A DNA stretch of 64,000 nt, taken from positions 50,534 to 114,533 of the forward strand of contig JBEKUY010000008.1 in the NCBI GenBank assembly GCA_049514555.1, in the 5' to 3' direction. The stretch comes from JBEKUY01 sp049514555. Lineage in GTDB: Bacteria; Acidobacteriota; Terriglobia; Acidiferrales; UBA7541. The position numbers were made by a program, and so were the translations under genes. Shown piece by piece: positions 53,444-60,936 of this stretch. Numbering within the stretch: position 1 is the stretch's first letter; each line of letters starts with the position of its first letter. The notes below the pieces were generated by a model. It was given only the letters and a program-made list of their open reading frames with translations. It did not search any database and was not told the DNA's origin.

Positions 53444-54343
53444 TTGGTGCGGGTGAAACTAAGAGTGCCCATTAAACGCTATTTCTGGTTCAGCTATCAC
53501 GCCCCGCCAAGCGAGCTGGCCGTTTTTTCGCGCCACAATGCCAAGGGGGATCTCCCGCTAGCCTATCAGTTGTCGCTACATAAAGTCCGTGATGGCGCAG
53601 CATTCGCGGAAATCGCAGGGGCCATTCAAGCACTGGGATACTCCTACGGCGGGCTAAGAATAAATTTGCCCACCGTGATAGAAATCCCGAGAAAGCGAAA
53701 GGATAGATCGTCCCCGAGCGAAGAGAGCTCAGACTGGATAACCCTCGGCGAGCATGACGGTGACCAGAATGCGACTGACCTGAGGCGCGAGGACTTGCTT
53801 GTATTGCCGACAAGGCCGCCCCTAGATGATCACGAAGGGACACCGAAGAAGGTTATACATCGGAGCTGCACGCGCCTGGAAGAGACCGTGCATTCTGTTT
53901 TGCGGCGGTTCTTTTTTCGGGACTGTTCCCGCGCCTCCATCTCGCTTACGGACCCACTCGTCGAGAAGCTGCCAAAGAGTTATAAGAAAGGGCCTCTCAC
54001 CTTTCGACAGTTCGGAGTGGCGAGCCTCGGAAAGACCGATGACACCTCTCTAGCCTTCCTGTCCTTCAATCGCACCATAAGACCTGGGGGGCCGTCTTTG
54101 CTGACCGCTTTCGGCATGGGAGGCTTGGAGACGCTCGTCTGGACTCAATGGCTGAGAACCCACGGTAGCGAACTTCTGCAGGATGTTCTCGCCTCGAAAG
54201 CGGATGCGCGCTTTGTGATGGCGAGATTTGAGATCCCGACCGGCGAGGACGTTCCAACCACACTTCGATTCGCCAAGGATTGTGAAGTCAGCATCGAGTT
54301 GAACGTGCCGTTACCGGACCCGAGAGGTGGCCATGGCAACTGA
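53444..54343 (+). CDS. Hypothetical protein, paired with a DUF218-like protein
   Basis: This 299-aa protein is not recognised. It has no signal peptide or membrane helix and starts with beta-rich sequence (VKLRVPIKRYFWFSYHA). A charged linker (about residues 80-110) separates the N-terminal part from a larger alpha/beta region ending CEVSIELNVPLPDPRGG. The start is uncertain: TTG 53444, GTG 53447 and GTG 53453 are all possible and none has a clear ribosome-binding site. Its end overlaps the DUF218-like gene by 11 bp, so they are probably translated together. A 12-bp copy of the tRNA-Cys 3' end lies inside it. Confidence 0.6.
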   Translation: MVRVKLRVPIKRYFWFSYHAPPSELAVFSRHNAKGDLPLAYQLSLHKVRDGAAFAEIAGAIQALGYSYGGLRINLPTVIEIPRKRKDRSSPSEESSDWITLGEHDGDQNATDLRREDLLVLPTRPPLDDHEGTPKKVIHRSCTRLEETVHSVLRRFFFRDCSRASISLTDPLVEKLPKSYKKGPLTFRQFGVASLGKTDDTSLAFLSFNRTIRPGGPSLLTAFGMGGLETLVWTQWLRTHGSELLQDVLASKADARFVMARFEIPTGEDVPTTLRFAKDCEVSIELNVPLPDPRGGHGN

Positions 54344-55052
54344 GACGTGGTCAAGGCTGGAGAGGCTGGCAATCGTGCCGTGCCACGCTGTCTGGAACAT
54401 GTCTGGTGACCCGTTTAGCGATAAGTCTTGGTATCTGCAGCCCTTCCAATCAGGTGAGCCGCCGTTTTACGTGGAGCACATTCGGTCGGCTCTCTGTTCT
54501 GCTGACCCCAAAGAGCTTGTCGTGTTTAGCGGTGGACAGACAAACGCTGCGGCTGGGCCGAGGGCCGAGGCGCAGGGCTATTGGCTTATTGCGGAGCGTC
54601 TCCAACTCTGGGCTAGTAAGGACGTTCGCTCGCGGAGCACAACCGAGGATTTCGCACGCGACTCCTACGAGAATCTTTTGTACAGCATCTGTCGTTTCTG
54701 GGAGTGCACGAGTCGTTATCCAACTCGAATACGGGTCTACGGGTGGAAATTCAAGCGGTCCAGGTTCACTGATTGCCACAGGGCTGCCATCAGGTTCCCC
54801 CTGGAGATGTTTGAGTATATTGGCGTCAACGATCCCTCCGATCTCGAAGCGGCACAATGTGGAGAGAAGCAAGCCCTTGCCCAGTGGGCCGAGGACGCCC
54901 ACGGAGTCGGCTTCCTGCTCTCGGATAAGCGCCGTCGGAGGAATCCATTCCGACGGTACCACCCCTACACGACCAGCTGTAGAGGTTTGGCGAAGCTCCT
55001 CGCCTGGGACGGATCATCGTTTCCCACAGACCCGCTGCCCTGGGCGACGTAA
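54333..55052 (+). CDS. DUF218 (YdcF/ElyC-like) family protein
   Basis: This 239-aa protein shows the DUF218 pattern: a first strand LAIVPCHAVW, the SGGQT motif (about residues 66-70) after LVVFSG, conserved Glu in EAQGYW, SYENLLYSI, and RIRVYGWKFKRSRFTDCHR. Bacterial relatives (SanA, ElyC, YdcF) affect envelope integrity, but their chemistry is unsettled. This form has no membrane anchor and resembles the soluble DUF218 proteins also found in fungi. ATG 54333 is preferred over GTG 54327 because GAGAGG lies 5 nt upstream. Confidence 0.65.
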   Translation: MATETWSRLERLAIVPCHAVWNMSGDPFSDKSWYLQPFQSGEPPFYVEHIRSALCSADPKELVVFSGGQTNAAAGPRAEAQGYWLIAERLQLWASKDVRSRSTTEDFARDSYENLLYSICRFWECTSRYPTRIRVYGWKFKRSRFTDCHRAAIRFPLEMFEYIGVNDPSDLEAAQCGEKQALAQWAEDAHGVGFLLSDKRRRRNPFRRYHPYTTSCRGLAKLLAWDGSSFPTDPLPWAT

Positions 55053-55148
55053 TCTTTGTGCCGACATTTATATTTGGCACAAAGCCTCACACTTTGTCCA
55101 TCCGAAGTATTCTGGACGGGATCTCCAAGGAGATCGAAGGAGGGAGCG

Positions 55149-55388
55149 ATGTTTAAGTGGATTTTCGGAAAACCCGTTCATGAATTGGAAGCGCCAGATT
55201 ACGAAGCCCGCAATGGCGTGCCTCTGGACGCCAGCAAGTACGACTCCCACTTCGATTATGGACTCAGCGATCACAGTCAACGCCTAGCCCGGGAAAACGA
55301 AGAGCGATCACGACGAGATGAGCAAGACCGCCGTGATCGGGAAGAATACGAGCGGCGAGAGCGCGAACGCTGGCAACAATCCCAGTAG
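55149..55388 (+). CDS. Small charged hypothetical protein
   Basis: The 79-aa product starts at ATG 55149 after a strong GGAGGGAG site. The N-terminal half (FKWIFGKPVHELEAPDYEAR) is mixed; the last 30 residues are nearly all Arg, Glu and Asp and should form a single charged helix. No family is recognised. It follows the DUF218-like gene by 96 bp on the same strand. Confidence 0.6.
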   Translation: MFKWIFGKPVHELEAPDYEARNGVPLDASKYDSHFDYGLSDHSQRLARENEERSRRDEQDRRDREEYERRERERWQQSQ

Positions 55389-55438
55389 TGTTTCACTACT
55401 GCCGCACGAAAATTTCGCAAAGAGAAAGGAGCGCCCAA

Positions 55439-55525
55439 ATGGCCTATATGTCAGACCGTCCCACTCATCCGAAACCAGGGCCGCACCCGCCAAGACCCCA
55501 TCCGCCAACCCCACCTGCGGAGTAA
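55439..55525 (+). CDS. Tiny proline-rich ORF (28 aa) with a strong ribosome-binding site
   Basis: ATG 55439 follows AAAGGAG with an ideal 7-nt gap. The peptide is Pro/His-rich in its last 18 residues (HPKPGPHPPRPHPPTPPAE) and ends in TAA at 55525. Such a Pro-dense run would slow ribosomes. A second small frame begins 5 bp later. It may be a real microprotein or a leader peptide controlling what follows. Confidence 0.4.
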   Translation: MAYMSDRPTHPKPGPHPPRPHPPTPPAE

Positions 55526-55530
55526 CGCAG

Positions 55531-55659
55531 ATGCGGCCGGGACGGACGGAGCATTCCGTCCCGACCCCGGCCGTGATGCTCACAGTCTGCCTTCCACTTG
55601 TTTTACTTTCTCTGTCCAGAAGTCGGCGGTCTTCCAAGAGAACGCGGCGCAGTTCTTAG
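55531..55659 (+). CDS. Possible 42-aa hydrophobic small protein
   Basis: ATG 55531 lies 5 bp after the stop of the Pro-rich frame, with GGAG 8 nt upstream inside that frame. The product has one hydrophobic segment (VMLTVCLPLVLLSL) and a basic, Ser/Arg-rich tail. That shape recalls small membrane toxins or leader peptides, but nothing proves expression. A 9-bp hairpin (55538-55546 with 55555-55563) overlaps its first codons. Confidence 0.3.
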   Translation: MRPGRTEHSVPTPAVMLTVCLPLVLLSLSRSRRSSKRTRRSS

Positions 55660-56050
55660 ATGAGACCTGACAGGGGGAATCTTCAAGTAAGCTTATGACA
55701 AAGGACGTTCTCATACGTTGCCGGGCTCCGTTCGCGTCAGCATCCTCAAATCCTTTCAAGACTGGGCGTATTACCCCCGGCCCCTATAAATGAGTCAGCG
55801 TCGGTGCCCGAAAACACTCCGAGCGGATGGTTGGCAACTCGGAAACTGGCCAGAAACGGGGATCTGGGAAGTTGGCAAGGCAACGAACCGCTATCAGTTG
55901 ACGCATAACGGGCTAGCCGGAGACCTTCAGCCGCTTCGATGTGGGAAGGTCTACAGAGGTGCCGCTCTGTACCATTGACATCCGTAACAACCAGATGGCA
56001 TTCTCTCACTATTCCTTTTTGACGGAGCGAGGAGGATACCCGAGCACCCA
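55660..56050. other. 391-bp region upstream of the sigma factor gene
   Basis: No gene can be supported; a 62-codon frame at 55790-55978 lacks a ribosome-binding site and family similarity. The region should contain the promoter of the sigma gene at 56051, but no sigma-70 consensus stands out, which would fit an alternative or autoregulated promoter. A GGAGGA element lies 15-20 nt before ATG 56051. Confidence 0.35.
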
Positions 56051-56689
56051 ATGGACAAACCGGACCCGTACGGCGATTGGGTGCTATTTCGGGCAAGTGA
56101 GGAAGAGGGTGAGAGTGCCGCTTCCCAGGATGACGCGTTGATCTGCGCCGCTCGGGAAGTGTGGCCTCGGGTTCTAGCGCATGCCAAGAAGGAACTGACT
56201 GCTAATGGTCTCGGCTCTGACCACTTCTCCATAGCCGCTCAGGTCTGGGAGCGGATGCTCCGCTCGGTTTCGAGAACACGTCAAAGAAATACAGATCACC
56301 ACCAACCTATAGCGGACCTGCAATCCTACCTTTTCTTGGCCTTTGTCCACCGTTTCAACAGGACTCTACTGCGCGAGCAGAGGCGTGTAGAGACAATAGA
56401 GCTGGTTTCGTCGAGCGTGGATCTCGAAGAGCTTGAGAGTTCTCGCGATGCGGGATGGGTGGAAGAGCTTGAGCGGGCAATTGCGATCCGACAGATCGCT
56501 GACCGCATGGATAGTTGGACCAAAAAGGTTTGGCGAGCGCGACAATATGGCTATTCTTGGAAAGAGATTTCCGTTTGGTCAGGGATAAGCGAGCAGACGG
56601 CAAAGAAGAGGTTCCAGTACGGATTGGAAAAGACTCGGCAGAGCGTCGTTCGATTGCTTAAGGGAGGAAAAGCCAAGAAGCCCGGCTGA
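56051..56689 (+). CDS. ECF-like sigma-70 family factor
   Basis: This 212-aa protein has a region 2-like helical segment (LQSYLFLAFVHRFNRTLLRE, about residues 95-114) and a region 4 helix-turn-helix near the end (YSWKEISVWSGISEQTAKKR). Regions 1.1 and 3 are absent, as in ECF sigma factors. The N-terminal 30 residues are acidic. It should direct transcription of a small regulon, likely including neighbouring genes. The following gene encodes a membrane zinc-finger protein, the usual place for its anti-sigma factor. Confidence 0.75.
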   Translation: MDKPDPYGDWVLFRASEEEGESAASQDDALICAAREVWPRVLAHAKKELTANGLGSDHFSIAAQVWERMLRSVSRTRQRNTDHHQPIADLQSYLFLAFVHRFNRTLLREQRRVETIELVSSSVDLEELESSRDAGWVEELERAIAIRQIADRMDSWTKKVWRARQYGYSWKEISVWSGISEQTAKKRFQYGLEKTRQSVVRLLKGGKAKKPG

Positions 56690-56747
56690 GACCAACTGGG
56701 TGTATCTTCTCGGTATAGATGGACGTAGATCGTAAGGGGAGGCAGGC

Positions 56748-57413
56748 CTGAACGAAAAGGGCTATTCCGCGAAAGACGAACGGCGCGTCCTGGATGCGCT
56801 CGGGCGGGGACTGCTGCGCGAATTCCCCAATCCCGAGCGCGTTGGATGTCCCAGTTCTGAGTTGCTGCGGGGGATTGCGTCCCGCAAGGTGCCTCTTGCT
56901 GAGGCTGACCCTTGGCTTGAGCATCTGACTTCGTGCAGTCCGTGCTATCGCGACTTCTCGCAGTTCCGTGAGGAGAATCAACGTCGGCGCACGCGAACGC
57001 TGCTTGCGATAGCCGCGAGCATATTGATCGTTGCCTGCATTGGCGGCTGGGCCCTGGTTCACAAGCGGAATGAAACTCTGCTTGCTAAGACGGCTGTCTT
57101 GGACTTGAGTGACCGCTCTGTCTCGCGTGGTGCCGAGCCAAGTCCGGGTGAGCGGCCATTGGAAGTGAGTCGCTCCGCTACGCACTTGAACATTTATCTC
57201 CCCCTGGGAAGCGCTGAGGGGCCCTACGATGTGCGCATTGTGACGCTCTCAGGTGAATCACTCGCGGCAACGAGTGGCGCAGCGAAGTTGAATGACCGCG
57301 CCACTTCGCTTCAAGTGACGCTGCGTCTCGCCTCTCTACGCCCCGGAAAATACCTTCTGCAAATTCGCAGACCAGAATCAGAGTGGATTTCTTACTCGCT
57401 GGTTTTGCGGTAG
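56748..57413 (+). CDS. Zinc-finger, single-pass membrane protein, anti-sigma-like; apparent CTG start
   Basis: The 221-aa product has a cytosolic domain with one Cys near residue 34 (VGCPSSELL) and an H-x3-C-x2-C motif (HLTSCSPC, about 62-69) typical of zinc-binding anti-sigma domains. A transmembrane helix follows (about 85-103, TLLAIAASILIVACIGGWAL), then an extracytoplasmic beta-sandwich-like domain ending KYLLQIRRPESEW. The frame opens after TAA 56733-56735 and contains no ATG, GTG or TTG before 56862, which would cut off the first Cys. CTG 56748 lies 5 nt after AGGGGAGG, so CTG initiation is likely. It probably senses envelope signals and holds the sigma factor. Confidence 0.65.
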   Translation: MNEKGYSAKDERRVLDALGRGLLREFPNPERVGCPSSELLRGIASRKVPLAEADPWLEHLTSCSPCYRDFSQFREENQRRRTRTLLAIAASILIVACIGGWALVHKRNETLLAKTAVLDLSDRSVSRGAEPSPGERPLEVSRSATHLNIYLPLGSAEGPYDVRIVTLSGESLAATSGAAKLNDRATSLQVTLRLASLRPGKYLLQIRRPESEWISYSLVLR

Positions 57414-57458
57414 ACGAACACGCTGTGGACCGCTCCCAGCGGGAATCATCTCCCCGCT

Positions 57459-58046
57459 CTAGACCGGGCGGTCGACAAGAACTTCCGGACCCGAGTCAAC
57501 TAGGCTCCCGTCAGGACTGATGGCGTAGGCATAGAAACGAAATCGGCCTTTCTTGTCGTGCCACTCGCCCACGAGAACGCCCAAGAGCCCCCGATGCAAC
57601 CAGACTGTTCCATGTTCCCTTACAATGTCTTGCCACCGACGAAGATGCTCACTCTTGTGGCCTCCCCCCGGCCAACTTCCGGGACTTTCATCCCATGCAG
57701 CTACCGTAATGAGTACTTTCAGTGGCGCCGCGTGACAGCAAAGCTTACGCACTTCATGGTCGGCATCCCGGACATCGTTTTCCGACTCGATGAAGACGAT
57801 CGGTATTGGGGACCCATTCGATGAAGCAATCGTCATCGCAAAATCAATTTTCCACGGTTCGCGCACAAGTTCCAACTTTAGGCTCCGGGCAACTCGTTGG
57901 AGCAATAGGTCGGCGTAAAAACAGGTCCGCTCCGTCCGGCTGGCCCACGCCTTCGCGAGGTCGTCAAGGTCGCAGGCCTCTGCTTCGGCCTTGAACGTGT
58001 CACGAAATCGAGACCAGAGAGCGGGAGGTTCGAATTCTGTCGGCAC
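57459..58046 (-). CDS. Hypothetical protein, possible nuclease-fold
   Basis: This 195-aa protein has no signal peptide or membrane helix. The segment WKIDFAMTI followed by IPIVFIESEND and later KVLITVAAWDE gives an acidic D-x(n)-E-x-E arrangement on strands resembling PD-(D/E)XK nucleases, but the usual Lys is missing, so this is a guess. It may bind nucleic acid or be an inactive fold relative. It is convergent with the anti-sigma-like gene (45-bp gap) and downstream of the secreted Cys-containing protein gene on the same strand. Confidence 0.5.
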   Translation of the reverse strand: MPTEFEPPALWSRFRDTFKAEAEACDLDDLAKAWASRTERTCFYADLLLQRVARSLKLELVREPWKIDFAMTIASSNGSPIPIVFIESENDVRDADHEVRKLCCHAAPLKVLITVAAWDESPGSWPGGGHKSEHLRRWQDIVREHGTVWLHRGLLGVLVGEWHDKKGRFRFYAYAISPDGSLVDSGPEVLVDRPV

Positions 58047-58133
58047 AGTGTTTCACCGCCTCGTAGAATGCTCTGGTGTGTGAGGGCCTGCTTTTTTCCT
58101 AAGACCGGCAAACGAACTCAGAGTCACCACAGT

Positions 58134-59489
58134 TTACTGGGCACGCTGGGAACGAGAGGAATTAAGGTAATCTTGCCACCAGGTAGGTTCAAGCACCCTG
58201 CCCTCAGCCCTTGTTCCCGGAGGGGTTTCATAGCGGGACGACCAGCAAGATAGCTCATTTGTCAGCCCCTGAAGCTCTCTAGCAGCCGTGATGTAGCTAC
58301 TCTTATCCCAATCCATGTCCTGACAGCCACTCATAAGATCAACTCCCCCTATTCGGTGGAGGATCCTGGAGTCGGAAGCTGAGATGTAGGAACCACTATT
58401 GAGTTGAATCCAAGCTCTTGTGAATTCGTCCATGTGCCCTCGCCACCCTAAGACGCCCCAGGCAACGGATTTGCTTTGAATGCTGTCAGCCAAATCAGTT
58501 TCGGCGACCTTGAGCTTTTCAAGCAATGTGGATGTCACGTCATCATAGTGGCTCTTGGTGGTTGAAAGCTCCTTAGATTGCTCCGGGGACAAGGTAAACG
58601 GTGGGCAGGGACTGCCGTTTGCGCAGGCCTTTACCCATCCATTGCATGGAGAAGTGCAGCCAGGTATGACTTCCCTGCATCTCTGCATCCAGCCCGATAC
58701 GGCATAGATGCAAAAGTCGTTCGGCCCGATTTGCTGAGTCCACCGATAGTCCAATTCAGCTCGGGCGTTCTTGTCGGTGATAAATTGGTCCACGAGATTC
58801 CGTCTCTCGGTCAGAAACTCAAGCTCAGAGCGAATAACCCGCAGTTTCCATTCAGCTAGCTCCAATGCTTGCTTGGCCATTTGTGGCTCAATGAATTCAG
58901 ACCATTCCGCTCCGTTCGCCGAGAAACTTTCCAGGCCTCGGAGCGTCTTCCAAAGTACGGGGAAATCTGTTTGCAGGTCCACCTCACGGAACTTAGGAAC
59001 GGTTTCTGCCGCACCTGATACAGTCGTATAAGTCTTCAACCCATCGTAATGAAGGTAGATCTGTCCTTTGACAAAAGGATCTAAGGTCGGCTGTCGGAGA
59101 TGAACAATGACCATGCCGACGTACTTGCAGAAGTCGTAGCATGGTTTTAGCACACTCGCGAGGCCGTGAACTTCACCGGCCAGCACAGTCGTGGCCGTGA
59201 CACGCTGGACGATTCGTGGTCCGTCGTAGAGGAATGTCAGGCGGTCTCGCTCAACCAAGGAAGAGGCCCGGTTCCGCAGATCCTTGTACCTCGGCAACGT
59301 GGTGACATCGAAAGAGTCTTCCGCAGGACGATCGTGTTGCAGCCGCTCAAATTGTCCCTCGAACTGGCTATCGAAAATATGCAGATCACCAAGCGTTCTT
59401 CTGTTTGTCGTGTCCTGCGAACGAACCGGCACAGGGCAGAATAGGAGGGTCAGTAGGAGACAACCACTGACTGTACAAATAAATCGCAT
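58134..59489 (-). CDS. Secreted Cys-containing hypothetical protein
   Basis: This 451-aa protein has a signal peptide (ICTVSGCLLLTLLFCPVPV, cleavage near VRSQ) and no membrane helix after it. A beta-rich N-terminal part (residues 60-180) precedes long helices (about 195-260 and 310-350). A cluster of cysteines (about residues 265-300, including CIYAVSGWMQRC and GCTSPC) suggests disulfides in the periplasm. No family is recognised. It lies downstream of the S41 peptidase gene on the same strand with a 214-bp gap (59490-59703) that holds nothing recognisable, so it may be a partner or substrate of that peptidase. Confidence 0.6.
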   Translation of the reverse strand: MRFICTVSGCLLLTLLFCPVPVRSQDTTNRRTLGDLHIFDSQFEGQFERLQHDRPAEDSFDVTTLPRYKDLRNRASSLVERDRLTFLYDGPRIVQRVTATTVLAGEVHGLASVLKPCYDFCKYVGMVIVHLRQPTLDPFVKGQIYLHYDGLKTYTTVSGAAETVPKFREVDLQTDFPVLWKTLRGLESFSANGAEWSEFIEPQMAKQALELAEWKLRVIRSELEFLTERRNLVDQFITDKNARAELDYRWTQQIGPNDFCIYAVSGWMQRCREVIPGCTSPCNGWVKACANGSPCPPFTLSPEQSKELSTTKSHYDDVTSTLLEKLKVAETDLADSIQSKSVAWGVLGWRGHMDEFTRAWIQLNSGSYISASDSRILHRIGGVDLMSGCQDMDWDKSSYITAARELQGLTNELSCWSSRYETPPGTRAEGRVLEPTWWQDYLNSSRSQRAQ

Positions 59490-59703
59490 AATGTTTTGCC
59501 TTCATTCAAGAGGCTGCCTGCGGCTTCCACACCGCATGAGAACCCAGAAGTATCAAAGGCCCTCTACTATATTGCCTCTTGTTGGAAGCACATTCGAGAC
59601 AGATGTCTCAAATCTAAACAGTGCTGGCCGCAAAGCGAGACACTCTGCAGCGACCCCCTGCTGGACTTGGATTCAAGGTTGTGCATGACAGCCAGAACGC
59701 CGA

Positions 59704-60936
59704 TTATATGTTCTTCACAATTCCTAACGCGTTTTCCATCGGCGTATCCTGGCCAGCCAAAAGCTGGTCAGGCGATAGTTCGACCGGAATGCTTGGCGTT
59801 ACCCCTTTGCCCTCGATCATGCAGCCCTGCCACGTCAGATAAGCAGCCACAGGCAAGCCCAGAATGTAACCGGAGCCCACTCGGAAAGTTGTCCCACTCA
59901 ACAAGCGGCCAGGTGTCTTCGTCCCGACAATGGTTGCGAGCCGATTCTCCTCTGCGAATGCGGCTACCATCTCCCCCGCGCTGGATGTGTGTTCATTCAC
60001 GAGGATGACGACGCGGCCGTGGAATCGCTGCGGGCCGAGACCCTCCGTGACGACGAGAATCGACTTGTCAATAAAGCCGTATCGCAGTGCTAGCCAGAGA
60101 AGAGTGGCCTTGTGCGAAGGTATATGGCCAAACCTGGGCAACTTTTCCCTTGCGTACCCCTTCTCTTTTCGCGCGCGCGTAAGGCTGTATCCCACTTCGG
60201 TCTTTCCTGGAGTCAAATAACTCATCAGCCGCAAACCACCAATGCCGCCTCCGGTGTTCCCGCGCAGGTCCACGATCAGCCGGGTCGAATCACGCAAATG
60301 GGAGAAAGCCGCGTCCAGCATGTGCGCGAGATCAATCCCAACGGCTCCAGGGAACATGGTCACTTTCAGCAAACCGATCCCATCGGGCAGCTGCGAGCAG
60401 ACGACGGCTTTGGGGACGATCACAGGGCGACTCTTCGACCTTGGAGAAGGCACTTGCAGGGTCCCCATGACCCGTTTTCCGTCCGGCTTTTGGACTAGAT
60501 ATTGGGAGTCGTCCCCCACGGGGAAAATCGGTGGCTCGGGCGGCTTCAATTCTCGGTTTCGGACCTGAAGGAGGATGTCGCCGGGACGCAAGCCTGCGAC
60601 ATGCGCAGGGCCGCCTTTGTGAACGTCCTGGAACATCCAGCGCTGTTCACCATCGAAATTGCAGCGCATGAACGTGGCACTGATCGCGTAGCGGCCTGGA
60701 ACATTCGGGCTCTTCGAGTGACGAAATCCCGTGTGGCTCGTCTTCAGTTCGTTGAGCAGGTCCTGAATCTGCTTTTCGAACTCTTCGTCAGTTTGGCTTC
60801 GCAGAATCTGATCTTTCCTACTCTTCGACAACTCCTCCCAATTCGCGCCATTCATGCCGGGATCGAAGTGTTTCCGCGTCACGAGTTCGCAGACACGGGA
60901 ATAAATCTTCTCTCGCGTTTGAATGTCGAGGCTCAT
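59704..60936 (-). CDS. S41 family (C-terminal processing type) peptidase with PDZ domain
   Basis: This 410-aa protein has an N-terminal helical region (residues 1-75), a PDZ domain (WMFQDVHKGGPAHVAGLRPGDILLQV region, about 95-125) and an S41 domain with LIVDLRGNTGGG, the nucleophile Ser in HTSSAGEM and downstream GTKTPGRLL. The substrate and order of cleavage are unknown. No signal peptide is visible, so it may act in the cytosol, unlike most CtpA-type enzymes. ATG 60936 overlaps the CHAT gene stop (ATGA), so the two are translated as a unit. The longer frame to 60993 is rejected for that reason. Confidence 0.85.
   Translation of the reverse strand: MSLDIQTREKIYSRVCELVTRKHFDPGMNGANWEELSKSRKDQILRSQTDEEFEKQIQDLLNELKTSHTGFRHSKSPNVPGRYAISATFMRCNFDGEQRWMFQDVHKGGPAHVAGLRPGDILLQVRNRELKPPEPPIFPVGDDSQYLVQKPDGKRVMGTLQVPSPRSKSRPVIVPKAVVCSQLPDGIGLLKVTMFPGAVGIDLAHMLDAAFSHLRDSTRLIVDLRGNTGGGIGGLRLMSYLTPGKTEVGYSLTRARKEKGYAREKLPRFGHIPSHKATLLWLALRYGFIDKSILVVTEGLGPQRFHGRVVILVNEHTSSAGEMVAAFAEENRLATIVGTKTPGRLLSGTTFRVGSGYILGLPVAAYLTWQGCMIEGKGVTPSIPVELSPDQLLAGQDTPMENALGIVKNI

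Noticed and set aside
57459..58046. Firm annotation as a PD-(D/E)XK nuclease
   Set aside because: The acidic pattern is suggestive, but the conserved lysine and flanking helices could not be confirmed, so it is left as hypothetical.
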